A DNA stretch of 64,000 bases from Flavihumibacter soli (GTDB taxonomy: Bacteria; Bacteroidota; Bacteroidia; Sphingobacteriales; Sphingobacteriaceae), in NCBI RefSeq assembly GCF_010692725.1, contig NZ_JAAFZB010000092.1, positions 186,001-250,000 on the forward strand. Reading direction: 5' to 3'. This document shows, in pieces, positions 43,688 through 53,272 of the stretch. The number at the start of each line of letters is the position of its first letter. Within the stretch, counting starts at the first letter, position 1. The notes under the pieces are model-generated. The model was not told the origin of the DNA. It ran no database searches and saw only the letters and a list, made by a program, of their open reading frames with translations. Position numbers and translations under genes: made by a program.

Positions 43688-45406
43688 TTATTCCACTATT
43701 ACCTGGTTCTTCGCATTCAGCCTGCTTTTATGATAACCGTAGGAGAAGTAAATAATAAGACCCAGTACCAACCAGATTAGAAAACGCAGCCAATTGGTAT
43801 AGCCGAGCTCAGTCATTAAGTATAAACAGCTCAGCAATCCAAGTACAGGTATCAACGACAGGTTTTTAACGAAAGACAGATACGCCATAACACCAGCTGC
43901 CAGGATGAACAGGAAATAGGGGAGTTTGTCCTTGTAAGTATGCCAGTCGCCGTTATAATTGAACAACGCCATTATCGGGTTACGAAAGATGATGATGCCA
44001 GCTATAAATAATCCGGGGACAATGTATTTAGAATTTACATAAGGAATGCGGAACCGTTTACGGTTCCCGTCGTTTATCTCTTCTTTTGGTAATAAAAGTA
44101 CGCCTGAGCAGACAAGCACAAAAGCGAAAAGCGTCCCGATACTGGTAAGGTCAGTTACTTCCGTCAGGTTCATGAATAAAGCCGGAATTGCGACTACGAA
44201 GCCGGTAACAATGGTTGCGAAGCCGGGTGTTTTATATTTTGGATGGATGCTGGAGAATTTCTTTGGGAGCAAACCATCGCGGCTCATACTCATCCAGATA
44301 CGGGGCTGACCCATCTGGAAGATAAGTAACACACTGGCTGTCGCAACAACAGCGCTGATCGAGATGATATAGCTGATCTTATCCAAGCCCACCCGTTTAA
44401 ATACGAACGCCAGCGGATCTTCAACCTGTAATTCTTTATAGCTTACCATTCCAGTTAAAACCAGGGCAATAAGGATGTAAAGGACCGTACAGATAATTAG
44501 TGAATAGATCATTCCCTTAGGCAGATCGCGTTGCGGGTTCTCGCATTCTTCTGCAGTGGTAGATATGGCATCGAACCCGATGTAAGCAAAGAAAACCCCG
44601 GAAACGCCCTTCATCATTCCCTCAAAGCCGTTAGGTAAGAACGGATCCCAATTAACCGGGTTGATATAAAAGAATCCCATAACAATAACCCCGATAACCA
44701 CAGCTACCTTAAGGAACACCATGGCATTGGTCGCTTGCTTCGTTTCGCGGATACCAATATAAACCAGCCAGGTGATCAGGAAGACGATAGCAAGGGCCGG
44801 GATATCGGCGATGAGCTTAAAGTTACCGCTTCCGGGAGCTGTTGACCATGCTTCTAAAGCATACTTAGCTTTTTCGGAAAATCCACTTACACTTCCGGCA
44901 GCCAGGAATTCATTATGAGCCCGCGCAGCAGTCATATAATCCATCGTGAGATAAGAAGGGATGTGAATATTGAAGCCTTCAAGCAGATTGGTGAAATATT
45001 CACTCCAGGAAATTGCAACGGCGATATTACCGATCGCATACTCCATCAACAGGTCCCAGCCGATGATCCATGCTACCAGTTCACCAAACGACGCATAGGC
45101 ATAGGTATAGGCGCTTCCTGAAACAGGAATTCTGGATGCGAACTCGGCGTAGCATAATGCAGAAAAACCGCAGGTTATTGCGGTTATCACGAACAAGAGG
45201 CTTACTCCCGGACCTCCCTGGAAGGATGCATTTCCAATTGTTGAAAAAATTCCCGCACCGATTACAGCGGCTATGCCCATGAGGGTCAGGTCTTTAACTT
45301 TTAGAACACGGTGTAAACCTGTTTCATTCTCGGCATCAGAAAATCCCGCTTCCCTATCTCTCATTATCAAAGCGATGGATTTTTTGCGGAGGAAGTTTTT
45401 CGACAT
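43688..45406 (-). CDS. APC-family amino acid permease
   Basis: 572 residues from ATG 45406. The permease begins LMGIAAVIGAGIFSTIGNAS and contains GFSALCYAEFASRIPVSGSA and GVFFAYIGFDAISTTAEECE, features of the cationic amino-acid transporter (CAT/YfnA) branch, with 12-14 membrane helices. An upstream in-frame extension to 45529 would overlap the divergent PAP2 gene and is rejected. Substrate not readable. Confidence 0.92.
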   Translation of the reverse strand: MSKNFLRKKSIALIMRDREAGFSDAENETGLHRVLKVKDLTLMGIAAVIGAGIFSTIGNASFQGGPGVSLLFVITAITCGFSALCYAEFASRIPVSGSAYTYAYASFGELVAWIIGWDLLMEYAIGNIAVAISWSEYFTNLLEGFNIHIPSYLTMDYMTAARAHNEFLAAGSVSGFSEKAKYALEAWSTAPGSGNFKLIADIPALAIVFLITWLVYIGIRETKQATNAMVFLKVAVVIGVIVMGFFYINPVNWDPFLPNGFEGMMKGVSGVFFAYIGFDAISTTAEECENPQRDLPKGMIYSLIICTVLYILIALVLTGMVSYKELQVEDPLAFVFKRVGLDKISYIISISAVVATASVLLIFQMGQPRIWMSMSRDGLLPKKFSSIHPKYKTPGFATIVTGFVVAIPALFMNLTEVTDLTSIGTLFAFVLVCSGVLLLPKEEINDGNRKRFRIPYVNSKYIVPGLFIAGIIIFRNPIMALFNYNGDWHTYKDKLPYFLFILAAGVMAYLSFVKNLSLIPVLGLLSCLYLMTELGYTNWLRFLIWLVLGLIIYFSYGYHKSRLNAKNQVIVE

Positions 45407-45488
45407 AATGGAAATTGTGTTAATTCGGAGTTTAAGTTCTCCCAAACTTAAAAATATATTTAGTTTTGAAGCCCATACAATAAAAATA

Positions 45489-46202
45489 ATGCCCAAAACA
45501 TTTCTAGGTCTTTTGCGCCAGCACCGCACTTTTGTTATCAGCTATCTCTTATTTCTTGTACTCGGTTATGTTATCCAGTTAGCTATTCCGAAGACGGAGC
45601 TTTTCTTGCTAACAAACAGGCATTATAATGAGACCTTAGACTATGTTTTTAAGGTGATTACGATGATCGGCGATGGTTTTACGATGGTACTCATAGGCCT
45701 CGGTATGCTGTTTGTCAGATATCGCTACAGCGTTGTCACGGTTTTGGCGTATGCGTATTCCTCAGTGGTCGTACAGATCGTCAAGCGTCTATTCAACTCC
45801 CCCCGGCCTTCCAAGTTCTTCGAGGGTATAAATCCTATACGAACACTGGATGGTTATCCCCTTTATGAATGGAACAGCTTTCCTTCGGGGCATAGCGCAT
45901 CTGCTTTTACCCTTGCGGTAGTCCTCACATATCTTCTCCCTAATAAACATAAACACTGGATCATCCTGCCGATGGCTTTGCTTACCGCTTTTTCAAGGGT
46001 GTACCTGGCGCAACACTTTTTCCAGGACATTGTAGCAGGCTCGGTACTCGCCGTCGTTTTAACTTTCCAGCTAATCTGGTGGCTTGAGAACTCGAAGTGG
46101 TATTACTCTCCCTCCCTGGACGGCTGTTTATTAGGTAAAAACCGGCTACCAAAACAAAGAAGCGACGAGCCGGCTTCCGAAACAGCTCCTGCGCAGGTTT
46201 AA
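45489..46202 (+). CDS. PAP2-family membrane phosphatase
   Basis: 237 residues from ATG 45489. All three PAP2 motifs are present: K99-x6-R106-P (KRLFNSPRP), P132-S-G-H135 (SFPSGHSASAF) and S169-R-x5-H176-x3-D180 (FSRVYLAQHFFQD). About six membrane helices. Likely dephosphorylates a lipid phosphate such as undecaprenyl pyrophosphate or phosphatidic acid. An in-frame ATG at 45273 would extend it across the divergent permease gene; rejected. The C terminus is hydrophilic. Confidence 0.93.
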   Translation: MPKTFLGLLRQHRTFVISYLLFLVLGYVIQLAIPKTELFLLTNRHYNETLDYVFKVITMIGDGFTMVLIGLGMLFVRYRYSVVTVLAYAYSSVVVQIVKRLFNSPRPSKFFEGINPIRTLDGYPLYEWNSFPSGHSASAFTLAVVLTYLLPNKHKHWIILPMALLTAFSRVYLAQHFFQDIVAGSVLAVVLTFQLIWWLENSKWYYSPSLDGCLLGKNRLPKQRSDEPASETAPAQV

Positions 46203-46264
46203 CGTAACATTATCGCGTTCTGAAAACTTTCCGGGCTTTCCGGCGGTTAGGTTAAAAAGATTAT

Positions 46265-46915
46265 ATGAAAAACCTGATCGTAATTTTCCTGCTACTCACC
46301 GGGCTCTCTTCATTCGGGCAGAGCGGCTGGAAGACCGTTAAACTTGACACTGCAATTTCCTTTCAATTGCCTAAGGGCTTTCAGAAAACCAAGTCTGACT
46401 CAGCAAGCAGTTTTAGTGCCGCCACAGGCTTCGGCACGATCCTCATATTTAAGGCTGATGATAACCAGCGTGTTACCCCGGATATAGAGCGCGACAAGCA
46501 CCTTGCAGATTTCTATGATGATTATATTAAGAGGGTAGAGTCATCTACTGCTGACGGAAAGATTACCCATGAGAGAGACACCCTGATAGGAGGTCTGAAG
46601 GTTAAAGATTTTACCTTGGAGCTGGACAGCGGGGGTGGTGTACAGGTTCGTAAATTCAGGATCCTTCATGCAAACAGTGCAACTTATACCTTCGAGTTCC
46701 TCTTCGAGGAAATGCATAAAGAATATGCTGCAGAAGAGTGCAATAAGTTTTTCAATTCTATAAAAGTGAATGAAAGTGTGGAGCACTCGGACCAGTTTAA
46801 TGCAACTGCTTCAGAAAACAGCGGAATAAATCCCTACCTGATTGGAGCGGTAGTACTGCTGATCATTGGGTTGATCATATTTTTTATAGTCAGGAAGAAA
46901 CGAGTCGTTAGTTAG
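46265..46915 (+). CDS. Exported, C-terminally membrane-anchored protein of unknown function
   Basis: 216-residue protein with signal peptide (LIVIFLLLTGLSSFGQ), a soluble domain (about 19-175) and a C-terminal helix (about 189-211, YLIGAVVLLIIGLIIFFIVR) followed by a basic tail, so the domain faces the periplasm. Family not recognised. It lies 62 bp after the PAP2 gene and could be cotranscribed. Confidence 0.78.
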   Translation: MKNLIVIFLLLTGLSSFGQSGWKTVKLDTAISFQLPKGFQKTKSDSASSFSAATGFGTILIFKADDNQRVTPDIERDKHLADFYDDYIKRVESSTADGKITHERDTLIGGLKVKDFTLELDSGGGVQVRKFRILHANSATYTFEFLFEEMHKEYAAEECNKFFNSIKVNESVEHSDQFNATASENSGINPYLIGAVVLLIIGLIIFFIVRKKRVVS

Positions 46916-46923
46916 TTTGCAGG

Positions 46924-47122
46924 TTGGAGTAGTGAGTTTGGAGTAATTAGTAGGGAACAAGGAATAAAGATCAAAGAGTAAAGACTGATTGTGTGTCTTT
47001 GCTCTTTGTTCTTAAATTCTTAACTCTTCATCCTTGCTCTTTGTTCCTTGCTCTTTGTTCCTTGTTCATTCTCCAAATTCGTAATTCTTAATTCGTAATT
47101 CTTAATTCCTTCCCCCTTCTCA
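46924..47122. repeat. Long compound heptad array between convergent genes
   Basis: Left half: TTGGAGT, AGTGAGT, TTGGAGT, AATTAGT, AGGGAAC, AAGGAAT, AAAGATC, AAAGAGT, AAAGACT (46924-46986). Right half, shifted by 3 nt: CTTTGCT, CTTTGTT, then CCTTGCT/CTTTGTT alternation, then GTAATTC/TTAATTC alternation, to the peptidase stop codon (46997-47122). The left half is partly the reverse complement of the right (GAACAAGGAA against TTCCTTGTTC), so the transcript can fold back. Confidence 0.75.
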
Positions 47123-48829
47123 ATCCTCCAGCTTATTCAGCTCCGACTTTACAAACCCGGCAAGCTCTTTAACATAGTGCGCACTAAAATTGAATTCAAT
47201 TCCGGCAGTCTCATAGATCTCTTTAATGGTTTTGGTATAACCCAATTTGAGCGCGTTCAGGTATTTCTCTAAAGCTTCCTTCGGATTTTCTTTATAGTTT
47301 TTCCAGACAGCAATGGCACCGAGTTGTGCGATACCATACTCGATATAATAAAAGGGCACTTCAAAAATATGGAGTTGTTTCTGCCAGAGATTTTCGAGTG
47401 CCTCCCTGTTGCCGGCCCAGTCAGCGAAGTTATTACCGAACGGTTCAAATATCCGGATCCAGGCCTCCCTGCGTTCCTCAGGAGTTTGCTTAGGATTCGT
47501 GTAGATCCAATGCTGGAACTGATCAACGACAGCCACCCAGGGGAGGGTTTTCAGTACATCTTTCAGCTGATCGCGTTTAGCACGTTTCAGGTCTTCCTCG
47601 TTATCAAAGAATACATCCCACTTATCCATCGAGATCAGTTCCATACTCATGGAAGCCAGTTCTGCAACTTCTGAGGGAAGGTGTTTAAAATCATTGAGTT
47701 CAAGATGGGCCGAAATAAAAGTGTGCAATGCATGACCGCCTTCATGAACCATGGTTGTCAGGTCCCTGAATGTGTTTGCCGAATTCATAAAGATAAAGGG
47801 AGCACCTGTTTCGGCAAGGGGATAATTATAACCGCCGGGTGCTTTTCCCTTGCGGCTTTCAACGTCGAACAGGTTGTTAGCCTTCATGATAGCCAGGCGT
47901 TCGCCGATGTAAGGATCCAGCTGACTGAAACATTCAACCGATTTGTCAACGAGTTCCTGACCATTGTTGAATGGTTTCAATGCCGGTTTACCCGATATAT
48001 CCACGTCCATATCCCAGGGCTTCAGAGCCTTGAGACTCAGGGCCTTTGCTCTTTTTACTGCCTGGTCATGAAGGATCGGAACGATCTCCAGCTCAATGGC
48101 TTCATGAAATTTATAGCAGTCGTGGGGGGTATAGTCAAAACGACCCATTGCCTGGAACATATAATCCCGAAAGTTTTCAAAGCCCGCATTATGGGCAACT
48201 TCGTGGCGTAGCTTCAACAGAAGCTGAAAAAGGTCGTCAAGCTTGTCTTTATCTTCCAAACGACGCTTGCTAATGGCTTCCCAGGCTTGCTGCCGTACCT
48301 CACGGTTTGGATCTTTCAGGAAAACAGATGCCTGTTCAAGCGTGTATTCCTGGCCTTTAAGATTAACAGACATGGAACCGGTGATAGCCTGGTATTTTTG
48401 CTGCTCCACCTGGATCTGGGTAAGTAACGGGATATTTTCTTCACGAAATAATTCCAGGGCCTTCTTGATGCTACGGATCAGGACAAAATACTTTTTCTTG
48501 TCCAGCTGTTTCAGATAAGAGCTGCCGATGAATTTCTTGTTCAGCTCATTGTTTATCGGAGCGATCTTCGGCTCAATCTCTGTAGCGAAATATTGAAAGT
48601 CTGCCAGCAGCTTTTCGTCCGTTGTATCACAGGTCATGCGGATATAGCGCCAGGCGAAATTCTCCTCCAGCGCAGCCTCCAGTTCACTGCGGTCTGCAAG
48701 CCATTTTTCCAGTTCAGCGGCCGACTTAATGTTCCGGGTTTCGAGTTCCTTAAACAGGGGCTCCAAAGTTTCCCAGGTGATCTCAAGTGTGGCAGGAATA
48801 TACTTTCGTTCTTTCTTAACAATCATCAT
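47120..48829 (-). CDS. M3-family oligoendopeptidase
   Basis: 569-residue cytoplasmic zinc oligopeptidase (PepF-like). The zinc motif HExxH is H362-E363-G-G-H366 in MVHEGGHALHTF; the third ligand is in the following LPSEVAELASMSMELISMD (Glu). No signal peptide. It probably degrades short peptides. Its stop codon TGA lies in the last unit of the heptad array. Confidence 0.94.
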   Translation of the reverse strand: MMIVKKERKYIPATLEITWETLEPLFKELETRNIKSAAELEKWLADRSELEAALEENFAWRYIRMTCDTTDEKLLADFQYFATEIEPKIAPINNELNKKFIGSSYLKQLDKKKYFVLIRSIKKALELFREENIPLLTQIQVEQQKYQAITGSMSVNLKGQEYTLEQASVFLKDPNREVRQQAWEAISKRRLEDKDKLDDLFQLLLKLRHEVAHNAGFENFRDYMFQAMGRFDYTPHDCYKFHEAIELEIVPILHDQAVKRAKALSLKALKPWDMDVDISGKPALKPFNNGQELVDKSVECFSQLDPYIGERLAIMKANNLFDVESRKGKAPGGYNYPLAETGAPFIFMNSANTFRDLTTMVHEGGHALHTFISAHLELNDFKHLPSEVAELASMSMELISMDKWDVFFDNEEDLKRAKRDQLKDVLKTLPWVAVVDQFQHWIYTNPKQTPEERREAWIRIFEPFGNNFADWAGNREALENLWQKQLHIFEVPFYYIEYGIAQLGAIAVWKNYKENPKEALEKYLNALKLGYTKTIKEIYETAGIEFNFSAHYVKELAGFVKSELNKLED

Positions 48830-48987
48830 TTTTTGTTTAATGCACGAAGTTAACGGAAATCTGGCTTTTGTTTTAATCGGGATGTCAGCAGAGTTTAATT
48901 TTTAAGGGATTACCTATTACAATAATAGCGGTTTTAAAAACAAGGGACATGAGGTGATTAGGGTAGGTCTGGTAAAGGTCTGCTAGT

Positions 48988-49016
48988 GGTTAGGCCACCA
49001 AATTGGTGGCCTAACC
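48988..49016. promoter_or_regulatory. 29-bp perfect palindrome
   Basis: Two 14-bp arms (GGTTAGGCCACCAA and TTGGTGGCCTAACC) around one central A. No T-run follows and no gene ends here, so a protein-binding site is more likely than a terminator; a REP-like element is also possible. Confidence 0.55.
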
Positions 49017-49169
49017 TTAACATGAGTACTACAAGTCCTAAACAAATTGTCAGCCGGAATCGGATATTGATTTATTTGAAATGATCGGAGTGCCGCATCA
49101 AAACTCTGGCTATTGTCCCGGCCTAAGTTGCATAACTAACCCTAAAAATTAACGTGCTTAAAAGCTTAA

Positions 49170-49220
49170 TTAGAATAGTTCTAAATAATTTTGAATAACC
49201 GTGAAATTCTGTTTCCTTTG
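49170..49220 (+). promoter_or_regulatory. Fur-type box and promoter of the TonB receptor operon
   Basis: TTAGAAT-A-GTTCTAA (49170-49184) is a 7-1-7 inverted repeat with one mismatched pair, the form of Fur/PerR-family boxes. It lies just upstream of TTTG (49190-49193), 19 nt, TTCCTTTG (49213-49220; one base off TAnnTTTG). TCTAAATAA occurs twice (49180-49188 and 49239-49247). Iron-dependent repression of the operon is the natural reading. Confidence 0.6.
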
Positions 49221-49255
49221 TGCTTTATTTATAATAAATCTAAATAAGATAAAAA

Positions 49256-51724
49256 ATGAACGTCAAAAAAAATCGTGCCTGCATGAAAGCATGGACGAGT
49301 GCAGTGGTTTTACTATTTCTTTTCAGCTCGAATGTTTTTTCGCAAACAAAAGGAAAGGGTACTATACAAGGAACAGTAAAGACTTCAGAAGGAAAGCCCG
49401 CTGAATTTGTAAATATTATAATAAAGAATATTAAGAATACCGTGGTTGATGTGAACGGAGACTACCAGTTAAAAAACTTATTGCCAGGTAATTATGAAAT
49501 TACTGCAAGTTACCATGGACTTGAGAGTCAGTCTAAGAGTGTTGTAGTGACTGCGAATCAAACGGCGATAGTGGATTTTATTTTAAATGAAAGCAGTCAG
49601 CAATTAAAAGAAGTGGTGGTGCAAGTGAACGTAAATAAGTTTTCGAAAAAGGAAACTCCCTATGTTTCAAAAATGCCTTTGGCCAACCTGGAAAATCCGC
49701 AGGTATATCAGGTTGTCAATAAGGAATTGCTCACAGAACAAATGATCTTCAGCGTTGATGATGCCATTATGAATACGCCGGGCATACAGAAAATGTGGGA
49801 AGCAACGGGCAGGGGCGGTGATGGAGGAACCTACTATAATACCAGGGGCTTTATTGTACAAAGCGGCCTGCGTAACGGAATAGCCGGTCTGGTTACCAAC
49901 CAGGTTGATGCGATAAATCTTGAAAGAATGGAAGTCATTAAAGGCCCTTCAGCCACACTTTTTGGAAGTGAACTGAGTTCTTATGGAGGTTTAATAAACC
50001 GCGTGACAAAAAAACCTTTCGATACCTTTAATGCAGAATTATCCTATTCTACCGGGAGTTATGATTTTAACAGGGTTAGTGCGGATGTGAATACCCCCGT
50101 TGATAAAGCCAAAAAGCTGATGTTTCGTTTAAATACCGCTTATAATTATGAAGGTAGTTTTCAGGATCAGGGCTATAACAGAAGTTGGGCCGCAACCCCT
50201 TCTTTGCTCTATCAGGCTAACGACAGGCTCTCAATAAACTTAGACGCCGAACTATATGAGGGCAAGAATATTGGAAAGCAAATTCTCTTTTTCTATTTTC
50301 CAGCCTCAGCATTAGGAGCCAGCACGCCCGATCAATTAAATGTTGATTACAACCAATCCTATATGGGGGAGGGTTTGTCGCAGGAATCAAGGAGTGCCAA
50401 TTTCTTTGGTCAGATAAACTATAAATTAGCAGATAACTGGACGAGTTCAACAAACCTGACCTCCAGCAATAGTTTTTCGAATGGTTTCTCGCCTTATTTT
50501 TATCTTATCCCGGATGATGTAGTAACAAGCAATCCGGCTGATGCAGGTAAAGCCAATTACCTGGCACGGGCTGATCAGTCGACAGGCGATAGCGAAAACA
50601 GTATTTTTCAGATTCAGCAGAATTTCAACGGCGATTTTAAATTAGGAAACCTAAGAAACCGGATAGTCCTGGGACTGGATTATTACCATACAAATTCAAA
50701 CCAGAATTTCTTTGGCAGCGGCTTCGACGTCGTTCCGTTAAACAATAATGGTTTTGACTTCAGCAGCTTTAATGGAGCCAATATGCAGGCAAAATACGCT
50801 ACCGGAGATCCTGATTTTACCTATCCTATAGTCAATAAGATCAATATATACAGCGCCTATGTTTCCAATGTTCTGAATCTTACCGAAAATCTGAATGTTT
50901 TGGCTGCACTCCGCGTTGACAGGTTTGAAAATAAAGGAGGAACCGAAGGGGGCGTTGTGCTTCCCTTTAAGCAGACAGCTTTCTCACCAAAATTTGGTGT
51001 GGTCTATCAACCGGTGAAAGACATATTATCACTGTTTGTGAATTACCAGAATGGATTTAACAACAAAGGTACCTATAATGCCTACAATGCAGCTGACCCT
51101 GCAACGCCTGTACCTTTAAGTGCGAAACCAGAGCAGGCAAACCAGGTTGAGGGTGGTGTTAAGCTGGATGCCCTGCAAGGAAAGCTTAGTGGAACGGTAA
51201 GTTATTATTCCATTAAAGTAGAGGATATCCTTCGTTCTGATTCGCGTGCTCCTAATATTGCTCAGATACAGGATGGTACGCAGGTGAGCAAAGGCATAGA
51301 AATGGACTTTATTGCGAATCCGGTTGTAGGTCTGAACTTAATTGCGGGTTTTAGTTATAATGATTCGAAGATGGAAAAAGCAGATGCTGATGTGAACGGC
51401 CGCCGTCCCGCTACAGCATCATCCCCTTACCTGGCGAACTTATGGCTCAGCTATCGTCTTCAAACTGTTGTAAAGGGACTGGGTGCAGGTTTGGGAGTAA
51501 ATTACGCCAGTGATAACAAAATCCTGAACAGCGTTTCGATGGGCGAATTCACGCTTCCTGCATACACCATTCTGGGTGCAACCCTATTTTATGATAAGTC
51601 AAAATACAGGATCGGTTTGAAAGCAGATAATTTAACAAACGAAAGGTATTATATCGGCTATTCCACCATGAACCCTCAAAAATTACGAAGCTTTTCTGCC
51701 AGTGTATCTTATAAATTTAATTAG
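49256..51724 (+). CDS. TonB-dependent siderophore receptor
   Basis: 822-residue outer-membrane receptor. Signal peptide (about 12-30), carboxypeptidase-regulatory-like domain (about 36-115), TonB plug (TPGIQKMWEATGRGGDGGTY, ERMEVIKGPSATLFGSELSS) and 22-strand barrel ending in an aromatic residue region (RSFSASVSYKFN). The GPSATLFG plug motif and NLTNERYYIGYS near the end are typical of ferrichrome/ferric-siderophore receptors. Followed by a PepSY membrane protein, the usual iron-uptake pair. Confidence 0.93.
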   Translation: MNVKKNRACMKAWTSAVVLLFLFSSNVFSQTKGKGTIQGTVKTSEGKPAEFVNIIIKNIKNTVVDVNGDYQLKNLLPGNYEITASYHGLESQSKSVVVTANQTAIVDFILNESSQQLKEVVVQVNVNKFSKKETPYVSKMPLANLENPQVYQVVNKELLTEQMIFSVDDAIMNTPGIQKMWEATGRGGDGGTYYNTRGFIVQSGLRNGIAGLVTNQVDAINLERMEVIKGPSATLFGSELSSYGGLINRVTKKPFDTFNAELSYSTGSYDFNRVSADVNTPVDKAKKLMFRLNTAYNYEGSFQDQGYNRSWAATPSLLYQANDRLSINLDAELYEGKNIGKQILFFYFPASALGASTPDQLNVDYNQSYMGEGLSQESRSANFFGQINYKLADNWTSSTNLTSSNSFSNGFSPYFYLIPDDVVTSNPADAGKANYLARADQSTGDSENSIFQIQQNFNGDFKLGNLRNRIVLGLDYYHTNSNQNFFGSGFDVVPLNNNGFDFSSFNGANMQAKYATGDPDFTYPIVNKINIYSAYVSNVLNLTENLNVLAALRVDRFENKGGTEGGVVLPFKQTAFSPKFGVVYQPVKDILSLFVNYQNGFNNKGTYNAYNAADPATPVPLSAKPEQANQVEGGVKLDALQGKLSGTVSYYSIKVEDILRSDSRAPNIAQIQDGTQVSKGIEMDFIANPVVGLNLIAGFSYNDSKMEKADADVNGRRPATASSPYLANLWLSYRLQTVVKGLGAGLGVNYASDNKILNSVSMGEFTLPAYTILGATLFYDKSKYRIGLKADNLTNERYYIGYSTMNPQKLRSFSASVSYKFN

Positions 51725-51797
51725 GATCTCCACAAAAAGACCCGAAGCTTTGTTAAGCTTCATAGACTATTCATTAAACGATCTGTAGCATATTATA

Positions 51798-52970
51798 ATG
51801 ACAGCTTCTTCAATAAAAATATGGTTCAATGTTCACGTGTGGACAAGTCTGATTTCCACGGCGTTTTTACTGATGCTATGCATTACCGGATTACCCCTGA
51901 TATTTTATGAAGAAATCGATCATTTTCTCGGCAAAGAGCTGCATGCTTCGGTAGTTCCTGCCGGGACACCCGAATATTCTAAAGATGCCGTTTTAGAACA
52001 GGCCATGAAGAAGATTCCCGGAAAAGAAGCAAAGTATATTTTTTGGGATGAAAAGGAACACCCGGGACAAATGTTTGTAACTCTCGCAGATTCGTCAGAA
52101 GCACCCATTGAAGCAGACCATTATCTGACTATGGATGAGCGGACCGCAAAAGTTATGGATACCCCGCCAAATGAAATGAATTTCATGTTAATCATGTATT
52201 ATTTGCATGTGGAAATGCTTGCCGGAATACCTGGCAAGCTTTTCCTTGGCCTGATGGGAATTCTTTTTATTGCAGCAATTGTCTCAGGGGTGGCATTATA
52301 TGGACCGATCATGAAACGCTATGATTTCGGAATGATAAGGACAGAAAAGTCCTCGCGTTTAAAGTGGCTTGATCTGCACAATATGCTCGGAATTGTGACA
52401 CTTGCCTGGGCATCTGTGGTAGGGATTTCAGGGGTTATTAATACCCTATCAGATCCGGCACTTGAAATGTGGCGGTCGGGGCAACTCGCCGAAATGGTTT
52501 CAACATATAAAGACAAGCCGAAAATTGAAGGGAAGTTAAGCTCATTGGATGGCGCTCTGCAAAAAGCGAAGGAAGCTGCTCCCGGTATGAAGGTTTCTTT
52601 TGTGGCTTATCCCGGTACGCTTTATTCAAGCAGCCATCATTACGCGGTTTATATGATAGGGACGACCCCTTTAACATCAAGGATAATCAAGCCCGTTTTA
52701 ATAGATGCCGAAACAGGTCAATTTACTGCTGTAAGAGACCTTCCCTGGTATTTGCAAACTATCTTTATCTCTCAACCTTTTCATTTTGGGGACTATGGCG
52801 GCCTCCCAATGAAGATAATCTGGGCTATTTTTGATATTGCAACAATTCTCGTTTTGATTTCAGGACTTTACCTATGGTTCGCAAGACGGAAGGCACGAAA
52901 GAATCAACTTTCAAGACTTATGAAGAATGCGGAAGTATTAACCCTGGCAGCTGTAGAGGATGAAGACTAA
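51798..52970 (+). CDS. PepSY-associated transmembrane protein (siderophore reductase-like)
   Basis: 390-residue inner-membrane protein of the PepSY_TM family. Four membrane helices: about 12-35 (VWTSLISTAFLLMLCITGLP), 142-165 (GKLFLGLMGILFIAAIVSGV), 195-215 (DLHNMLGIVTLAWASVVGIS) and 340-366. A periplasmic PepSY domain lies at about 40-125. Conserved His residues in helices 1, 2 and 3 suggest haem or metal binding. Such proteins reduce ferric siderophores in the periplasm. Middle gene of the iron operon. Confidence 0.92.
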   Translation: MTASSIKIWFNVHVWTSLISTAFLLMLCITGLPLIFYEEIDHFLGKELHASVVPAGTPEYSKDAVLEQAMKKIPGKEAKYIFWDEKEHPGQMFVTLADSSEAPIEADHYLTMDERTAKVMDTPPNEMNFMLIMYYLHVEMLAGIPGKLFLGLMGILFIAAIVSGVALYGPIMKRYDFGMIRTEKSSRLKWLDLHNMLGIVTLAWASVVGISGVINTLSDPALEMWRSGQLAEMVSTYKDKPKIEGKLSSLDGALQKAKEAAPGMKVSFVAYPGTLYSSSHHYAVYMIGTTPLTSRIIKPVLIDAETGQFTAVRDLPWYLQTIFISQPFHFGDYGGLPMKIIWAIFDIATILVLISGLYLWFARRKARKNQLSRLMKNAEVLTLAAVEDED

Positions 52971-53142
52971 AGACAACTATTTATTAAAACTCTGGGGCAT
53001 GCCCGTATTTATCGCTGTTTTAACCATTATCGGATTGTTACTGGCGATAGTCGGCACGGGCTTATGGCACTTTTTTTCATGGGTCGCCTTATGTATTCCG
53101 CTCTATATTATGATCAGGTTTGGAAAGAGATGTTTTAAATAG
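52960..53142 (+). CDS. Small membrane protein linked to the PepSY gene
   Basis: 60-residue protein with two helices (about 13-35, MPVFIAVLTIIGLLLAIVGT, and 36-52) and basic ends. Its ATG overlaps the PepSY gene by 11 bp, preceded by GAGG, so it is translationally coupled. Similar small proteins commonly follow PepSY_TM genes in Bacteroidota; function unknown, perhaps a subunit of the reductase. Confidence 0.85.
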   Translation: MKTKDNYLLKLWGMPVFIAVLTIIGLLLAIVGTGLWHFFSWVALCIPLYIMIRFGKRCFK

Positions 53143-53272
53143 CAATTCTCCCGGATTAAGAGATTGCAACGCAGGTAATTCTTTCAGCATCAATGCGATT
53201 AATCAAGTCGGAGTATTCCTCGTTCCCTGACAAATATTCGATTTAACCGTCTTCTGAATCAGCATGGTAAAT

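Larger units (their letters stand above)
48830..49255. other. Divergent intergenic region upstream of the iron-uptake operon
   Basis: 426 bp with a 29-bp perfect palindrome (48988-49016), a Fur-type box (49170-49184) and a promoter (49190-49220), listed separately. The remainder shows no feature. Confidence 0.6.

Noticed and set aside
45273-45488. Longer N terminus for the PAP2 phosphatase, and a matching longer permease start at 45529
   Set aside because: Both extensions would overlap the divergent neighbour; the hydrophobic family core starts at 45489 and the permease core after 45406.
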